Of a DNA stretch of 64,000 nt, positions 34,526-45,042 are shown one piece after another. Origin of the DNA: an uncultured Alphaproteobacteria bacterium (GTDB lineage: Bacteria; Pseudomonadota; Alphaproteobacteria; Methylaequorales; Methylaequoraceae); contig CACNAV010000002.1 in the NCBI GenBank assembly GCA_902618535.1, forward strand, positions 1-64,000. The letters are read 5' to 3'. A program made the position numbers and the translations under genes. Numbering within the stretch: the stretch's first letter is position 1; each line of letters begins with the position of its first letter. The notes beneath the pieces were generated by a model, which made no database searches, was not told the DNA's origin, and saw nothing but the letters and a program-made list of their open reading frames with translations.

Positions 34526-34552
34526 TTAGCACTCGTATTAACGGAGTGCTAA
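34526..34552. promoter_or_regulatory. CIRCE element (HrcA operator) upstream of groESL
   Basis: TTAGCACTC, nine bases, GAGTGCTAA: a perfect match to the CIRCE inverted repeat bound by the HrcA repressor. It lies 52 bases before groES. A TTGACA at 34500-34505 overlaps the cysNC stop and may be the -35 of the groESL promoter, with a poorly matched -10 next to the operator. The hrcA gene itself is outside the window. Confidence 0.95.
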
Positions 34553-34603
34553 TAAAAAATGGGCTCTAATTTTTGAATTGTCTTATAACAAAGGAGATTC
34601 TAT

Positions 34604-34891
34604 ATGAAATTCAAACCTCTTCAAGATCGAGTTGTAGTCAAAAGACTAGAAAGCGACGAAAAAACATCGGGTGGTATAATTATTCCCGATACAGCAAAAG
34701 AAAAACCAAGTGAAGGTGAAATAGTCGCAGTTGGACCTGGTGAACTTACTGAAGATGGTAAGTTAAAGCCGATGAATGTGAAGGAAGGTGATAAAATCCT
34801 TTTTGGAAAATGGTCAGGTACCGAAGTTAAATTAGACGGTCAGGATCTTTTAATTATGAAAGAATCTGACATCATGGGAATTTTAGAATAG
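34604..34891 (+). CDS. groS: Co-chaperonin GroES
   Basis: The 95-residue protein is the 10-kDa heptameric lid of Gro[29 protein letters not shown] in pieces contains the mobile loop, followed by [14 protein letters not shown] and [28 protein letters not shown]. It has a strong ribosome site (AAGGAG) and richer codon choice than its surroundings. CIRCE upstream indicates heat-inducible repression by HrcA. groEL follows after 14 bases with its own AAGGAG. Confidence 0.98.
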   Translation: MKFKPLQDRVVVKRLESDEKTSGGIIIPDTAKEKPSEGEIVAVGPGELTEDGKLKPMNVKEGDKILFGKWSGTEVKLDGQDLLIMKESDIMGILE

Positions 34892-34902
34892 AAGGAGATT
34901 AA

Positions 34903-36573
<1,671 letters not shown>

Positions 36574-36597
36574 ACTAGTCCCACAATGTCTAAATTT

Positions 36598-36626
36598 AAA
36601 GCCCAGTTTCTTAACTGGGCTTTTTT
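36598..36626 (+). terminator. Rho-independent terminator after groEL
   Basis: AAAGCCCAGTT (36598-36608), loop TCTT, AACTGGGC (36613-36620), then six T residues. It ends the groESL transcript. Its T run touches the 3' end of the convergent DUF934 gene, and the A-rich left arm could also stop the leftward transcript. Confidence 0.9.
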
Positions 36627-37074
36627 ATTGATAGTACAAACCTTCGTCCATTTTAAAAAACCTGACCCATACGTCAAAATCCTTGTCTTCTATTTCAACA
36701 GTATCGAAGCCACATCTTATCAAAAAAATATATTGATCTGGAAGTATATGTCCGGAGGCCCTAATTTCTTTTTTAAAGTTAAATTTCTTTCGTAAAGTTT
36801 TTGCAATTGAAAATGGTCTTCCATCTTTAAATGAAAGAAAGTTAAATTGGACTAAACTGAAATATAGTATATCGTCAGTTATTTCGTCTAAAGATTCATC
36901 AGAGTTAAGTTGAATCCCAGAAATTATTTTGTTTTTCTTTAGTAATTGTCCTTTTTGTATCCATAAACCTTTTGTTAATATTACTTTTTTCTTGTTTATA
37001 GATGTTATTTTTTCTGATTCATCCCAAAAAATATATTCATTCTTTTGTGGTTTGTCTTTATTGAGGATTATCAT
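36625..37074 (-). CDS. DUF934 family protein (sulfite reductase operon)
   Basis: A roughly 149-residue protein of the DUF934 family, recognised by the C-terminal FSIAKTLRKKF, IRASGHILPDQYIFLIRCGFDTVEI in pieces. It regularly follows sulfite reductase genes in proteobacteria and is sometimes called an oxidoreductase accessory protein, but no function is proven. A start at 37095 is possible. The ATG at 37074, with AGAAAG upstream, is preferred because it reduces the overlap with cysI to 17 bases. No membrane segment. Confidence 0.85.
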   Translation of the reverse strand: MIILNKDKPQKNEYIFWDESEKITSINKKKVILTKGLWIQKGQLLKKNKIISGIQLNSDESLDEITDDILYFSLVQFNFLSFKDGRPFSIAKTLRKKFNFKKEIRASGHILPDQYIFLIRCGFDTVEIEDKDFDVWVRFFKMDEGLYYQ

Positions 37075-38701
37075 ATAGATCTTTCTTAAATTCATTTATT
37101 CCAATTCTATTGAAAACCTTAAGAAAATCCTCATCTTCTGAAATTCTGTTCTTTTTGTAAGTTTTGAGTATTGTATTAAGTGCGCCCATTAATTCACTTT
37201 CTGGAAAGGAAGGACCTACTATTTCTCCAATACTCGCATTCTCGGTTGCTGAACCACCAAGTGTAATTTGGTATGATTCTTCTCCATTTTTATCAAGCCC
37301 TAAAATACCTATGTTTCCTACATGATGGTGACCGCATGCATTAATACATCCTGAAATTTTAATTTTTAGATCTCCAATATTTTTTTGTTGACTATAATTA
37401 TTAAATGAGTGACTAATCTTTTGAGAAATTGGAATTGATCTAGCTGTAGCAAGAGCACAATAATCCATTCCTGGACAACAGATAATGTCAGAAATTAAAC
37501 CAATGTTAGGTGTGGATAACCCAATTTTTTTTAATTTAAGCCAAAGGTCATAAATTCTTTTATTTTCTACGTGTGGTAAAAGTATATTTTGTTCATGAGT
37601 TACTCTTATTTCACCAAAAGAATAATCATGAGACAACTGAGATAATTTATTCATCTGAATTGCATTCATATCACCAGGTGGTTTTCCAAGGGGCTTAAGT
37701 GACACCATTACAACCGAATATCCTTTAATTTTATGGTTAATAACATTTTGCTTTACCCACTGTTTAAACTCTACGTTGTCAACTTTTGGAATTATTGAGT
37801 TTTTTGAGTGTTTAATAGGTAATTTAAAAAAATTATAAATTTCTTTTACTTTGTTCTCACTCAACTCAAGTTTTTTATCTACAAAATTTTTATACTTATC
37901 TTCTATCATAGACCTAATTTTTTCCTCACCCAATTCATTAACTAAGATTTTAATCCTTGCCTTATAAATGTTGTCGCGTCGACCTAACTCATTGTAAACA
38001 GATAAAATTGCTTCAAGATAATTCAAAAGATCTTTTTTGTCTAAGAAGTCCTTTATTTTTTTTGCAATAAAAGGGCTTCGTCCCTGTCCACCACCTACAT
38101 AAACTTCAAAGCCTATTCTAGAATTCTTTTTAACAAGTCGTAATCCAATATCATGTACTTCAATTGCTGCTCTATCTTTTTTAGACGCTGTTACCGCGAT
38201 TTTAAATTTTCTTGGTAAAAAAGAAAACTCTGGGTGAAATGTTGACCACTGCCTTATTATTTCACACCATGGCCTAGGATCCTCAACCTCTTCATTGTTA
38301 ATACCTGCTAAATGATCGCAAGAGATATTTCTTATACAATTACCTGAAGTTTGAATAGCATGCATTTCAACAGATGCTAATTCTTCTAAAATTTTCGGAA
38401 CATCGGTTAGCTTCGGCCAATTAAATTGAATATTTTGTCTAGTTGTAAAATGACCATAACCTCGGTCAAACTTTTTTGAAATTTCTGCTAGTTTTTTTAA
38501 TTGTAGGTATGAAAGTTCACCGTAGGGAATTGCAACACGGAGCATATATGCATGAAGTTGAAGATATAACCCGTTCATAAGTCTCAGTGGTTTGAACTCA
38601 TCTTCAGTTAAATCACCATTTAATCTGCGTTCAACTTGATATTTGAACTCAGATGTTCTTTTTTTTAAAATTTTTTTATCTTTTTCAGAATATTTGTACA
38701 T
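37058..38701 (-). CDS. cysI: Siroheme sulfite/nitrite reductase, hemoprotein (CysI type)
   Basis: The 547-residue protein has repeated sulfite/nitrite reductase domains. FTTRQNIQFNWPKL and SGNCIRNISCDHLAG are in the first half. The cluster and siroheme cysteines lie in CCPGMDYCALATARSIP and ISGCINACGHHHVGNIGILG. It reduces sulfite to sulfide for cysteine synthesis. The flanking DUF2849 and DUF934 genes are the usual alphaproteobacterial company of cysI, so sulfite rather than nitrite is the likely substrate. It abuts the DUF2849 gene by one shared base. Confidence 0.92.
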   Translation of the reverse strand: MYKYSEKDKKILKKRTSEFKYQVERRLNGDLTEDEFKPLRLMNGLYLQLHAYMLRVAIPYGELSYLQLKKLAEISKKFDRGYGHFTTRQNIQFNWPKLTDVPKILEELASVEMHAIQTSGNCIRNISCDHLAGINNEEVEDPRPWCEIIRQWSTFHPEFSFLPRKFKIAVTASKKDRAAIEVHDIGLRLVKKNSRIGFEVYVGGGQGRSPFIAKKIKDFLDKKDLLNYLEAILSVYNELGRRDNIYKARIKILVNELGEEKIRSMIEDKYKNFVDKKLELSENKVKEIYNFFKLPIKHSKNSIIPKVDNVEFKQWVKQNVINHKIKGYSVVMVSLKPLGKPPGDMNAIQMNKLSQLSHDYSFGEIRVTHEQNILLPHVENKRIYDLWLKLKKIGLSTPNIGLISDIICCPGMDYCALATARSIPISQKISHSFNNYSQQKNIGDLKIKISGCINACGHHHVGNIGILGLDKNGEESYQITLGGSATENASIGEIVGPSFPESELMGALNTILKTYKKNRISEDEDFLKVFNRIGINEFKKDLYDNPQ

Positions 38702-38982
38702 TATTGATTAATATTAATTGTTAATCCGTTTTTCCTAATTTTGTCTCTCAGCCTTCTTATTTTTCCTTCTTCGGTCAATTCTATAAAAATAGGACCAACT
38801 ATTAGACATTTATTTTCGTCTTCAACCGCAATTTTTTCATATCTTTCTATATCAATTCTTTTAATTTTTATTGCGTCATTAAAATTTCTACTCCATTTAT
38901 TTTTTGCTAAATAAACAACATCACCAGAAATTAAATCGTTTGCAGATAAGTAAAATTGTTCTCCTTTTAATTTTTTTGCCAT
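38701..38982 (-). CDS. DUF2849 family protein (sulfite reductase operon)
   Basis: A 93-residue protein with SANDLISGDVVYLAKNKWSRNFNDA (in pieces), as in the DUF2849 family found just upstream of cysI in alphaproteobacteria. The biochemical role is unknown; operon position implies a part in sulfite reduction. It is the first gene of the leftward operon, with a 141-base AT-rich spacer separating it from the divergent lysS. Confidence 0.85.
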   Translation of the reverse strand: MAKKLKGEQFYLSANDLISGDVVYLAKNKWSRNFNDAIKIKRIDIERYEKIAVEDENKCLIVGPIFIELTEEGKIRRLRDKIRKNGLTININQ

Positions 38983-39123
38983 GAATTAAGGTATAAATAT
39001 AATTAAAAAAGTAAAGGTTTTTTAATAAATTACAATAAAAATATGCAAAATATATTATTCAACATAAAAAATATGTATATTATTATTCTTTTAATTTGCT
39101 ATTCATATAAATCGTAAAAAATA

Positions 39124-40686
39124 ATGAATGTCATGGATAATAAAAATTTAAAGCAATGGCCTTTTCTAGAGGCTAAAAAAATCTTAAAACGGTTAAAAGG
39201 AAACCCAAAAGATAACTGTATTTTTCAAACAGGATATGGTCCATCTGGACTTCCACACATTGGAACCTTTGGTGAAGTTTTAAGAACGACTATGGTTATG
39301 AAAGCTTTCAGTTTTTTATCTGAAATACCAACTAAACTTTTTATTTTTTCAGATGACATGGACGGGTTAAGAAAAGTTCCAGATAATGTTCCAAATAAAG
39401 AACTAATAGAAAAAAACCTTGAAAAACCCTTGTCCTCAATACCTGATCCATTTGAAAAATTTTCATCTTTTTCAGAGTACAATAATAATAAACTGAAAGA
39501 ATTTCTTGATAGTTTTGATTTTCAATATGAATTTAAGTCTGCAACTGAGAATTATAAAACTGGTATTTTTAATAATGGGCTTGAAGCTATTTTTGATAAT
39601 TATGATAAAATTCTCGATATTATTTTACCAACGTTAGGAAAAGAAAGAAGAGAAACCTATTCCCCATTTCTTCCAATTTGTAAGACTACAGGAAAAGTAC
39701 TTCAGGTAAAAGTCTTAGATTTAGATAGAAAGAACAAAAACATTATCTTTGTTAACCCCAATACAAACAAGGAAGAACAAGCTTCTATATTTGATGGAGA
39801 TTGTAAATTGCAATGGAAGGTTGATTGGGCAATGAGATGGCTTGTACTAGAAGTAGACTATGAAATGAATGGAAAAGATTTAATAGAGTCTTACATACTT
39901 TCAAGCAGAATTAATAAAACTATTGGGGGCATTCCTCCTGTAAATTTTACCTATGAACTTTTTTTAGATGAAAAAGGAGAAAAAATTTCAAAATCTGTAG
40001 GTAATGGAATATCCGTCGAAGATTGGTTAAAATTTTCCCCAAAAGAGAGTCTTGAATTGTTTATGTTTCAAAACCCCAATAGAGCGAAAAAATTGTTTTT
40101 TGATGTAATCCCAAAAACAACGGATGAATTTTTAAAATTAAGTCAAAACTTTAAGCATTCAGATGAAGAAAGCAGAGTTAATAATGCAATTTGGTTTATT
40201 AATTCTGACAACAACAAACAGATTCCAGAAAATATTACTTTTAATATGGTTCTAAATTTAGCTAGTGTTTGTAATGCTGATTCAAGCGATATATTATGGG
40301 AATTTATCTATAATTATTATCCAGAATTGAGAAATGAAAAAAATGATAGAATAGATGAACTTTTAAATTATGGAGTGAACTATTATAAGGAATTTATACT
40401 ACCTAATAAGAAATACAGAGCACCCAATGAAAAAGAAATGAAGGGTTTTGAAATGTTGGTTGAGGCTTTAAAAAAAATACCTTCAACAGCTCAGGCAGAA
40501 GATATACAAACTGAAATATATAATATTGGAATGTCTCTTGAATTTGAAAACCTGAGGGATTGGTTTTCCGGATTTTATGAAGTAATTCTTGGACAAAAGC
40601 AGGGTCCCAGGTTAGGTTCGTTTATTAAATTTTTTGGTATAAATAAAACTATAGAATTACTAGAGAGTAAAATTAGAGAAAATTGA
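39124..40686 (+). CDS. lysS: Lysyl-tRNA synthetase, class I
   Basis: The 520-residue enzyme charges tRNA-Lys. The class I signatures are present: GPSGLPHIGTFGEV (the HIGH-like motif, about residue 40) and GEKISKSVGNGIS (the KMSKS-like loop). A C-terminal helical domain with YRAPNEKEMKGFEML follows. Class I LysRS is archaeal-type but standard in alphaproteobacteria. No Shine-Dalgarno site is visible; an in-frame ATG three codons later is an alternative start. The upstream spacer (38983-39123) is very AT-rich and holds no other clear feature. Confidence 0.95.
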   Translation: MNVMDNKNLKQWPFLEAKKILKRLKGNPKDNCIFQTGYGPSGLPHIGTFGEVLRTTMVMKAFSFLSEIPTKLFIFSDDMDGLRKVPDNVPNKELIEKNLEKPLSSIPDPFEKFSSFSEYNNNKLKEFLDSFDFQYEFKSATENYKTGIFNNGLEAIFDNYDKILDIILPTLGKERRETYSPFLPICKTTGKVLQVKVLDLDRKNKNIIFVNPNTNKEEQASIFDGDCKLQWKVDWAMRWLVLEVDYEMNGKDLIESYILSSRINKTIGGIPPVNFTYELFLDEKGEKISKSVGNGISVEDWLKFSPKESLELFMFQNPNRAKKLFFDVIPKTTDEFLKLSQNFKHSDEESRVNNAIWFINSDNNKQIPENITFNMVLNLASVCNADSSDILWEFIYNYYPELRNEKNDRIDELLNYGVNYYKEFILPNKKYRAPNEKEMKGFEMLVEALKKIPSTAQAEDIQTEIYNIGMSLEFENLRDWFSGFYEVILGQKQGPRLGSFIKFFGINKTIELLESKIREN

Positions 40687-40687
40687 T

Positions 40688-40993
40688 GTGAATAGTTTTG
40701 TTTATAGAATATTACACCCCGATGAATGGGATGATTTCAAAAGAAAAAAAGTATTTTATGGGAATGATTTAGATAAAAAGTCAGGATATATTCATTTGTC
40801 GGAAAAAAAACAATTAAAAAAAACTATTAATATATACTTTAAGAAAAAAAAAGTTGTGATATTAAAAATTGATACAGAGAAATTAAAGGAAAAAATTTTA
40901 TGGGAAACCTCAAGAGGAGGTGAGAAGTTCCCTCATCTTTACGATAGTCTAACTTTGGAAAATGTTGTGAAAGTAGATTCAGCCAATGCTTAA
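40688..40993 (+). CDS. DUF952 family protein
   Basis: The 101-residue protein has YRILHPDEWDDFK, GYIHLSEKKQLKKT and the closing FPHLYDSLTLENVVKV, as in DUF952, a small ADP-ribosyltransferase-like fold of unknown role. It starts at GTG two bases after the lysS stop and overlaps pyrD by 8 bases. In alphaproteobacteria a DUF952 gene is commonly just upstream of pyrD, as here. Confidence 0.85.
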   Translation: MNSFVYRILHPDEWDDFKRKKVFYGNDLDKKSGYIHLSEKKQLKKTINIYFKKKKVVILKIDTEKLKEKILWETSRGGEKFPHLYDSLTLENVVKVDSANA

Positions 40994-42050
40994 CGTTATA
41001 AATTACAGGTCATTCTCAAAATTAATTTCTTTCTTTCCTCCAGAGCTTTTACACTATTTTTTTTTACAAACGTTAAAGTTAAATTTTTTCCAAAAAAAAA
41101 AAAAATATGAAAATCTTTATACCAAAGTCCTTGGTAAAGACTTTGATAATCCAATTGGATTAGCTGCTGGCTTTGATAAAAATGCCGAAGTAATAAATGG
41201 TTCTTTTAATTTAAGTTTTGGTTTTGTAGAGGTGGGTACAGTAACACCAATGCCACAAAAAGGAAACCCTAAGCCAAGAGTTTTTAAAATTCCTGAGTTT
41301 GAGGCCATTATTCAAAGACTTGGTTTTAACAATTCTGGAATTGAGGTTTTTTTGAATAATCTTAAAAAAATTAAAAAGAATGAAAGAGAAATTCTGGGAG
41401 TTAACATAGGTAAAAATAAAAATTCAAAAGATCCAGTTTCTGATTATAAATTTCTATATAATTTAGTACAGCCATACGCTGATTTTGTTACTATAAATAT
41501 ATCTTCACCAAACACACCTGGTTTAAGAGATTTACAAAAAAAGGACAAACTTGAAAAAATTCTTACAACGCTTTCAAAGTTAAAAAAAAAAAAAACATTT
41601 ATAAAGTTGTCACCTGACCTCTCTGACGAAGAATTAGAGGATATTTGCAAGCTTTCTATACATTCCAAGATAGTTGACGGACTTATTTTAACCAATACCA
41701 CTATTAGTAGGAATAATTTACAGTCAAAACCAGTGAGAGACTTTTGGAAAATATCTGAAGAAGGTGGTTTATCTGGTCCACCACTTAAGGAATTAAGTAA
41801 TAAAATTATCAAAAAAACTTATAAACTCACTAAAGGTAAAATTATTCTAATAGGTGTTGGAGGTATTTCTAATGGGAGGGATGCTTTTGAAAAAATTTCT
41901 TGTGGTTGTAGTCTTCTGCAGCTTTATACTTCTTTAGTCTATAAAGGACCAAATGTTGTTGTAAATATCCTTTCTGAGCTGAGTGGATTATTGAAAAAAA
42001 AAGGAATTAGAAAAGTTGAAGATCTTGTGGGGAAAAATATTAATTTATGA
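40986..42050 (+). CDS. pyrD: Dihydroorotate dehydrogenase (quinone)
   Basis: The 354-residue class 2 enzyme oxidises dihydroorotate to orotate at the membrane with quinone. It has an N-terminal membrane-docking helix (residues 8-35), then DNPIGLAAGFDKNAEV, FVEVGTVTPMPQKGNPKPRVF and INISSPNTPGLRDLQ with the catalytic serine. IILIGVGGISNGRDAFEKI closes the FMN site. The gene contains two uninterrupted 14-base A runs (41092-41105 and 41582-41595) encoding lysine strings. Its stop overlaps the next ATG. Confidence 0.95.
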   Translation: MLNVINYRSFSKLISFFPPELLHYFFLQTLKLNFFQKKKKYENLYTKVLGKDFDNPIGLAAGFDKNAEVINGSFNLSFGFVEVGTVTPMPQKGNPKPRVFKIPEFEAIIQRLGFNNSGIEVFLNNLKKIKKNEREILGVNIGKNKNSKDPVSDYKFLYNLVQPYADFVTINISSPNTPGLRDLQKKDKLEKILTTLSKLKKKKTFIKLSPDLSDEELEDICKLSIHSKIVDGLILTNTTISRNNLQSKPVRDFWKISEEGGLSGPPLKELSNKIIKKTYKLTKGKIILIGVGGISNGRDAFEKISCGCSLLQLYTSLVYKGPNVVVNILSELSGLLKKKGIRKVEDLVGKNINL

Positions 42051-42889
42051 GCGACCCTATAAAATTAAAAAGTTTAAAAGAAATTGAAGATAAATATGAC
42101 ATCTTTTTTATAGATTTGTGGGGAGTGATTCACAATGGTGTGCAACTCTTTGAAAGTATCGAAAATGTTTTAAATAGACTTAAAAAAAAAAATAAAGTTA
42201 TTTTTTTTATTACTAATGCTCCCAGAAGATCCTTTGTAATAGCAGATCAATTGAATGATTTTGGATTATCACAAACTTTTTACGATCGTATTATTTCATC
42301 TGGTGAAATTACGTGGTTGAGCTTAAAAAAAAATTATGAAAAGAAAAAATGTTTTATGATTGGTCCTCCAAGAGATTATCATCTTGTTGAAGGTCTTGAT
42401 ATTGAGGTTGTGGAAGATTATTCTAATGGGGTTGATATAATAATCAATACAGGTCCGTGGGGTGATGACGATATTCTTGAAAATTATACAGACCTGTTAA
42501 ACAGTTTAATAAAGTTTAATTCTTTGATGATTTGTTCAAACCCTGACAAGACTGTGATCAGAGGTAAAAATTTTATGATTTGCGCGGGACTTTTGGCGGA
42601 ATATTATGAAAAAATAGGAGGGAAAGTTATATATTATGGTAAGCCACACAGTAATATTTATGAATTTTGCTATAAATTTATAGAGGGAGAGAATAAAATT
42701 TTGGTAATTGGTGATTCTTTAGAAAATGACATAAAGGGAGCAAATTTACAAAAACTCGATTCAGTCTTAATTACAGATGGAATTCATAGAGAGGTAAATA
42801 ATAACAAGGATATTGATAAAGAAAAATTAGATGATTTAATAAAAAAAAAAAATATCAAACCTAAGTTTGTTATGAGAAAACTAAACTAA
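42047..42889 (+). CDS. HAD-superfamily class IIA hydrolase
   Basis: The 280-residue protein has FFIDLWGVIHNGVQLFE (motif I with Asp, slightly altered from DxDG), VIFFITNAPRRS (motif II), YYGKPHSNIYEFC (motif III lysine) and LVIGDSLENDIKGAN (motif IV). This matches the alphaproteobacterial HAD-IIA subgroup near pyrD or ribF, related to NagD-type sugar or nucleotide phosphatases. The substrate is unknown. It overlaps pyrD by 4 bases (ATGA). Confidence 0.85.
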   Translation: MSDPIKLKSLKEIEDKYDIFFIDLWGVIHNGVQLFESIENVLNRLKKKNKVIFFITNAPRRSFVIADQLNDFGLSQTFYDRIISSGEITWLSLKKNYEKKKCFMIGPPRDYHLVEGLDIEVVEDYSNGVDIIINTGPWGDDDILENYTDLLNSLIKFNSLMICSNPDKTVIRGKNFMICAGLLAEYYEKIGGKVIYYGKPHSNIYEFCYKFIEGENKILVIGDSLENDIKGANLQKLDSVLITDGIHREVNNNKDIDKEKLDDLIKKKNIKPKFVMRKLN

Positions 42890-42901
42890 ATTGGAAAAAC
42901 A

Positions 42902-45019
42902 TTGTCAAAAATTAATATAAAAGATTGGATCAACTCTGCTGAAAAAGAGTTAAAGGAAAAGAAACTAGAGGAATTGTTTTGGGAAACTCCTGAGGGAATT
43001 AAAGTTAAACCTCTTTATACAGAAGATGATATCAAACAACTGAACCATGAAATTGGATTACCGGGTTTGCCACCGTATACTCGTGGCCCCAGAGCAACAA
43101 TGTATGCTAATAGACCCTGGACTATTAGACAATATGCTGGATTTTCTACTGCAGAGGAATCAAATAAATTTTATAAAGAAGGATTAAAAAATGGCGTGAT
43201 GGGTTTGTCAGTTGCATTTGATTTAGCAACTCATAGAGGTTATGACTCTGATCATCAAAGAGTCGTAGCAGATGTCGGTAATGCCGGTGTTGCAATTGAT
43301 TCAGTTGAAGATATGAATAAACTTTTCGATGGAATTCCCCTTGAAAAAATGAGTGTTTCAATGACTATGAATGGCGCAGTTATCCCTGTTTTGGCCTGTT
43401 TCATTGCAAGTGGTTTGAATCAAGGTTGTCCTATTGAAAAACTAACAGGTACTATCCAAAACGATATTCTTAAGGAGTTTATGGTTAGAAATACTTTTAT
43501 CTTTCCACCGGAGCCCAGTATGAGAATTGTGGCTGATATAATTGAGTTTACCTCAAAAAAAATGCCTAAATTTAATTCAATATCCATAAGTGGTTATCAT
43601 ATGCAGGAAGCTGGAGCTAATCAAGTTCAAGAGCTTGCTTATACTCTTGCAGATGGTAAGGAATATTTAGAAGCTGCTTTAAAAAGAGGCCTCGATATTG
43701 ACGATTTTGCTCCTCGTTTATCCTTCTTTTGGTCTATTGGTATGAATTTTTTTATGGAAATAGCAAAGATGCGAGCTGCAAGATTTATGTGGTCAGAAAT
43801 TGTTAAAAAATTCAACCCAAAAAATAGCAGAAGCCTTGCGCTAAGAACTCATTGTCAAACTTCTGGAGTATCTCTGATGGAACAGGATGCCTATAATAAT
43901 ATAGTCAGAACAACCGTTGAGGCGATGGCAGCTGTTCTTGGGGGCACTCAGTCTTTACATACAAACAGTTTCGATGAAGCTTTAGCTTTGCCGACTAACT
44001 TTTCTGCCAGAATAGCAAGAAATACCCAATTAATACTTTCAGAAGAGACAGGTATTACTAACGTTATCGATCCATTGGCTGGCTCATACTATCTAGAAAG
44101 CCTGACATCGAGTATGGTTGTTGAGGCTAATAAATTGATTAGTGAGATTGATGATGTTGGAGGAATGGTTAAGGCAATAGAAATGGGGATCCCAAAAATG
44201 AGGATCGAAGAAAGTTCAGCAAAGAGACAGGCAAAAGTTGACTCAGAGGAACAAATAATTGTGGGTGTTAATAAATATAAACCAACTGAAAAACAAGATA
44301 TAAATATATTGTCAATTGATAACGATAAAGTTAGAAAAAAACAAATCTCTGCTCTAAATGAACTTAAAAAATCTAGAGATAACAAAATTGTTGATAAATA
44401 TATAAACAAGGTTGAAGAGGTTGCTAAAGGCAACGGTAATCTTTTGGAAATATGTATAGAGGCTGCAAAAAACTTTTGTACTGTTGGTGAAATGACTGGT
44501 GCGATGGAAAAGGTTTTTGGTAGACATACACTATCAAGCAAAACAATAAGCGGGGTTTATGGAAAAAATGTCAAATCAAATGAAAAAATAAGTTCTATTA
44601 ATACTCACATACAAAATTTTATCGATAGAAAAGGTAGAAGACCAAGAATGTTGGTTGTAAAAATGGGTCAAGATGGGCATGACAGAGGTGCAAAACTAAT
44701 TGCTACTGCATTTGCAGATTTAGGATTTGATATTGATGTAGGCCCTTTATTTCAAACGCCTGATGAGGCAGCAAAACAAGCAATTGAAAATGATGTTCAT
44801 ATTATTGGAGTTTCAACTCTGGCAGCTGGTCATAAAACATTGGTTCCACTTTTAATTAAAGCACTAAAAAATAATGACGCTGATGGAATAAAAGTAATAT
44901 GTGGAGGGGTTATTCCTCCTCAAGATTACAGTGACCTATATAAACTTGGTGTTAGCAAGGTTTTTGGACCTGGAACGAACATACCTGAAGCAGCTATTGA
45001 AATAATGGATATTCTTTGA
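42902..45019 (+). CDS. scpA: Methylmalonyl-CoA mutase
   Basis: The 705-residue B12-dependent mutase interconverts methylmalonyl-CoA and succinyl-CoA. The N-terminal barrel (about 1-550) has [36 protein letters not shown] and [24 protein letters not shown] in pieces. The C-terminal B12 domain (about 575-705) has [13 protein letters not shown], whose histidine ligates cobalt, and [10 protein letters not shown]. It starts at TTG. It serves propionate breakdown or the ethylmalonyl-CoA route used by serine-cycle methylotrophs. The MeaB GTPase follows, and cobaltochelatase genes lie nearby. Confidence 0.95.
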   Translation: MSKINIKDWINSAEKELKEKKLEELFWETPEGIKVKPLYTEDDIKQLNHEIGLPGLPPYTRGPRATMYANRPWTIRQYAGFSTAEESNKFYKEGLKNGVMGLSVAFDLATHRGYDSDHQRVVADVGNAGVAIDSVEDMNKLFDGIPLEKMSVSMTMNGAVIPVLACFIASGLNQGCPIEKLTGTIQNDILKEFMVRNTFIFPPEPSMRIVADIIEFTSKKMPKFNSISISGYHMQEAGANQVQELAYTLADGKEYLEAALKRGLDIDDFAPRLSFFWSIGMNFFMEIAKMRAARFMWSEIVKKFNPKNSRSLALRTHCQTSGVSLMEQDAYNNIVRTTVEAMAAVLGGTQSLHTNSFDEALALPTNFSARIARNTQLILSEETGITNVIDPLAGSYYLESLTSSMVVEANKLISEIDDVGGMVKAIEMGIPKMRIEESSAKRQAKVDSEEQIIVGVNKYKPTEKQDINILSIDNDKVRKKQISALNELKKSRDNKIVDKYINKVEEVAKGNGNLLEICIEAAKNFCTVGEMTGAMEKVFGRHTLSSKTISGVYGKNVKSNEKISSINTHIQNFIDRKGRRPRMLVVKMGQDGHDRGAKLIATAFADLGFDIDVGPLFQTPDEAAKQAIENDVHIIGVSTLAAGHKTLVPLLIKALKNNDADGIKVICGGVIPPQDYSDLYKLGVSKVFGPGTNIPEAAIEIMDIL

Positions 45020-45042
45020 TATATTAACCAAAATGGTTATGT

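Noticed and set aside
36586..36795. 69-codon frame after groEL on the plus strand
   Set aside because: It contains the groEL terminator and then runs antisense to the DUF934 gene.
39043..39117. 24-codon hydrophobic frame upstream of lysS
   Set aside because: The base composition is that of the spacer, there is no ribosome site, and hydrophobic codons are expected by chance in such T-rich DNA.
44089..44541. 150-codon open frame opposite the methylmalonyl-CoA mutase gene
   Set aside because: It lies wholly inside a conserved gene on the other strand. Its hydrophobic composition follows from reversed codons.
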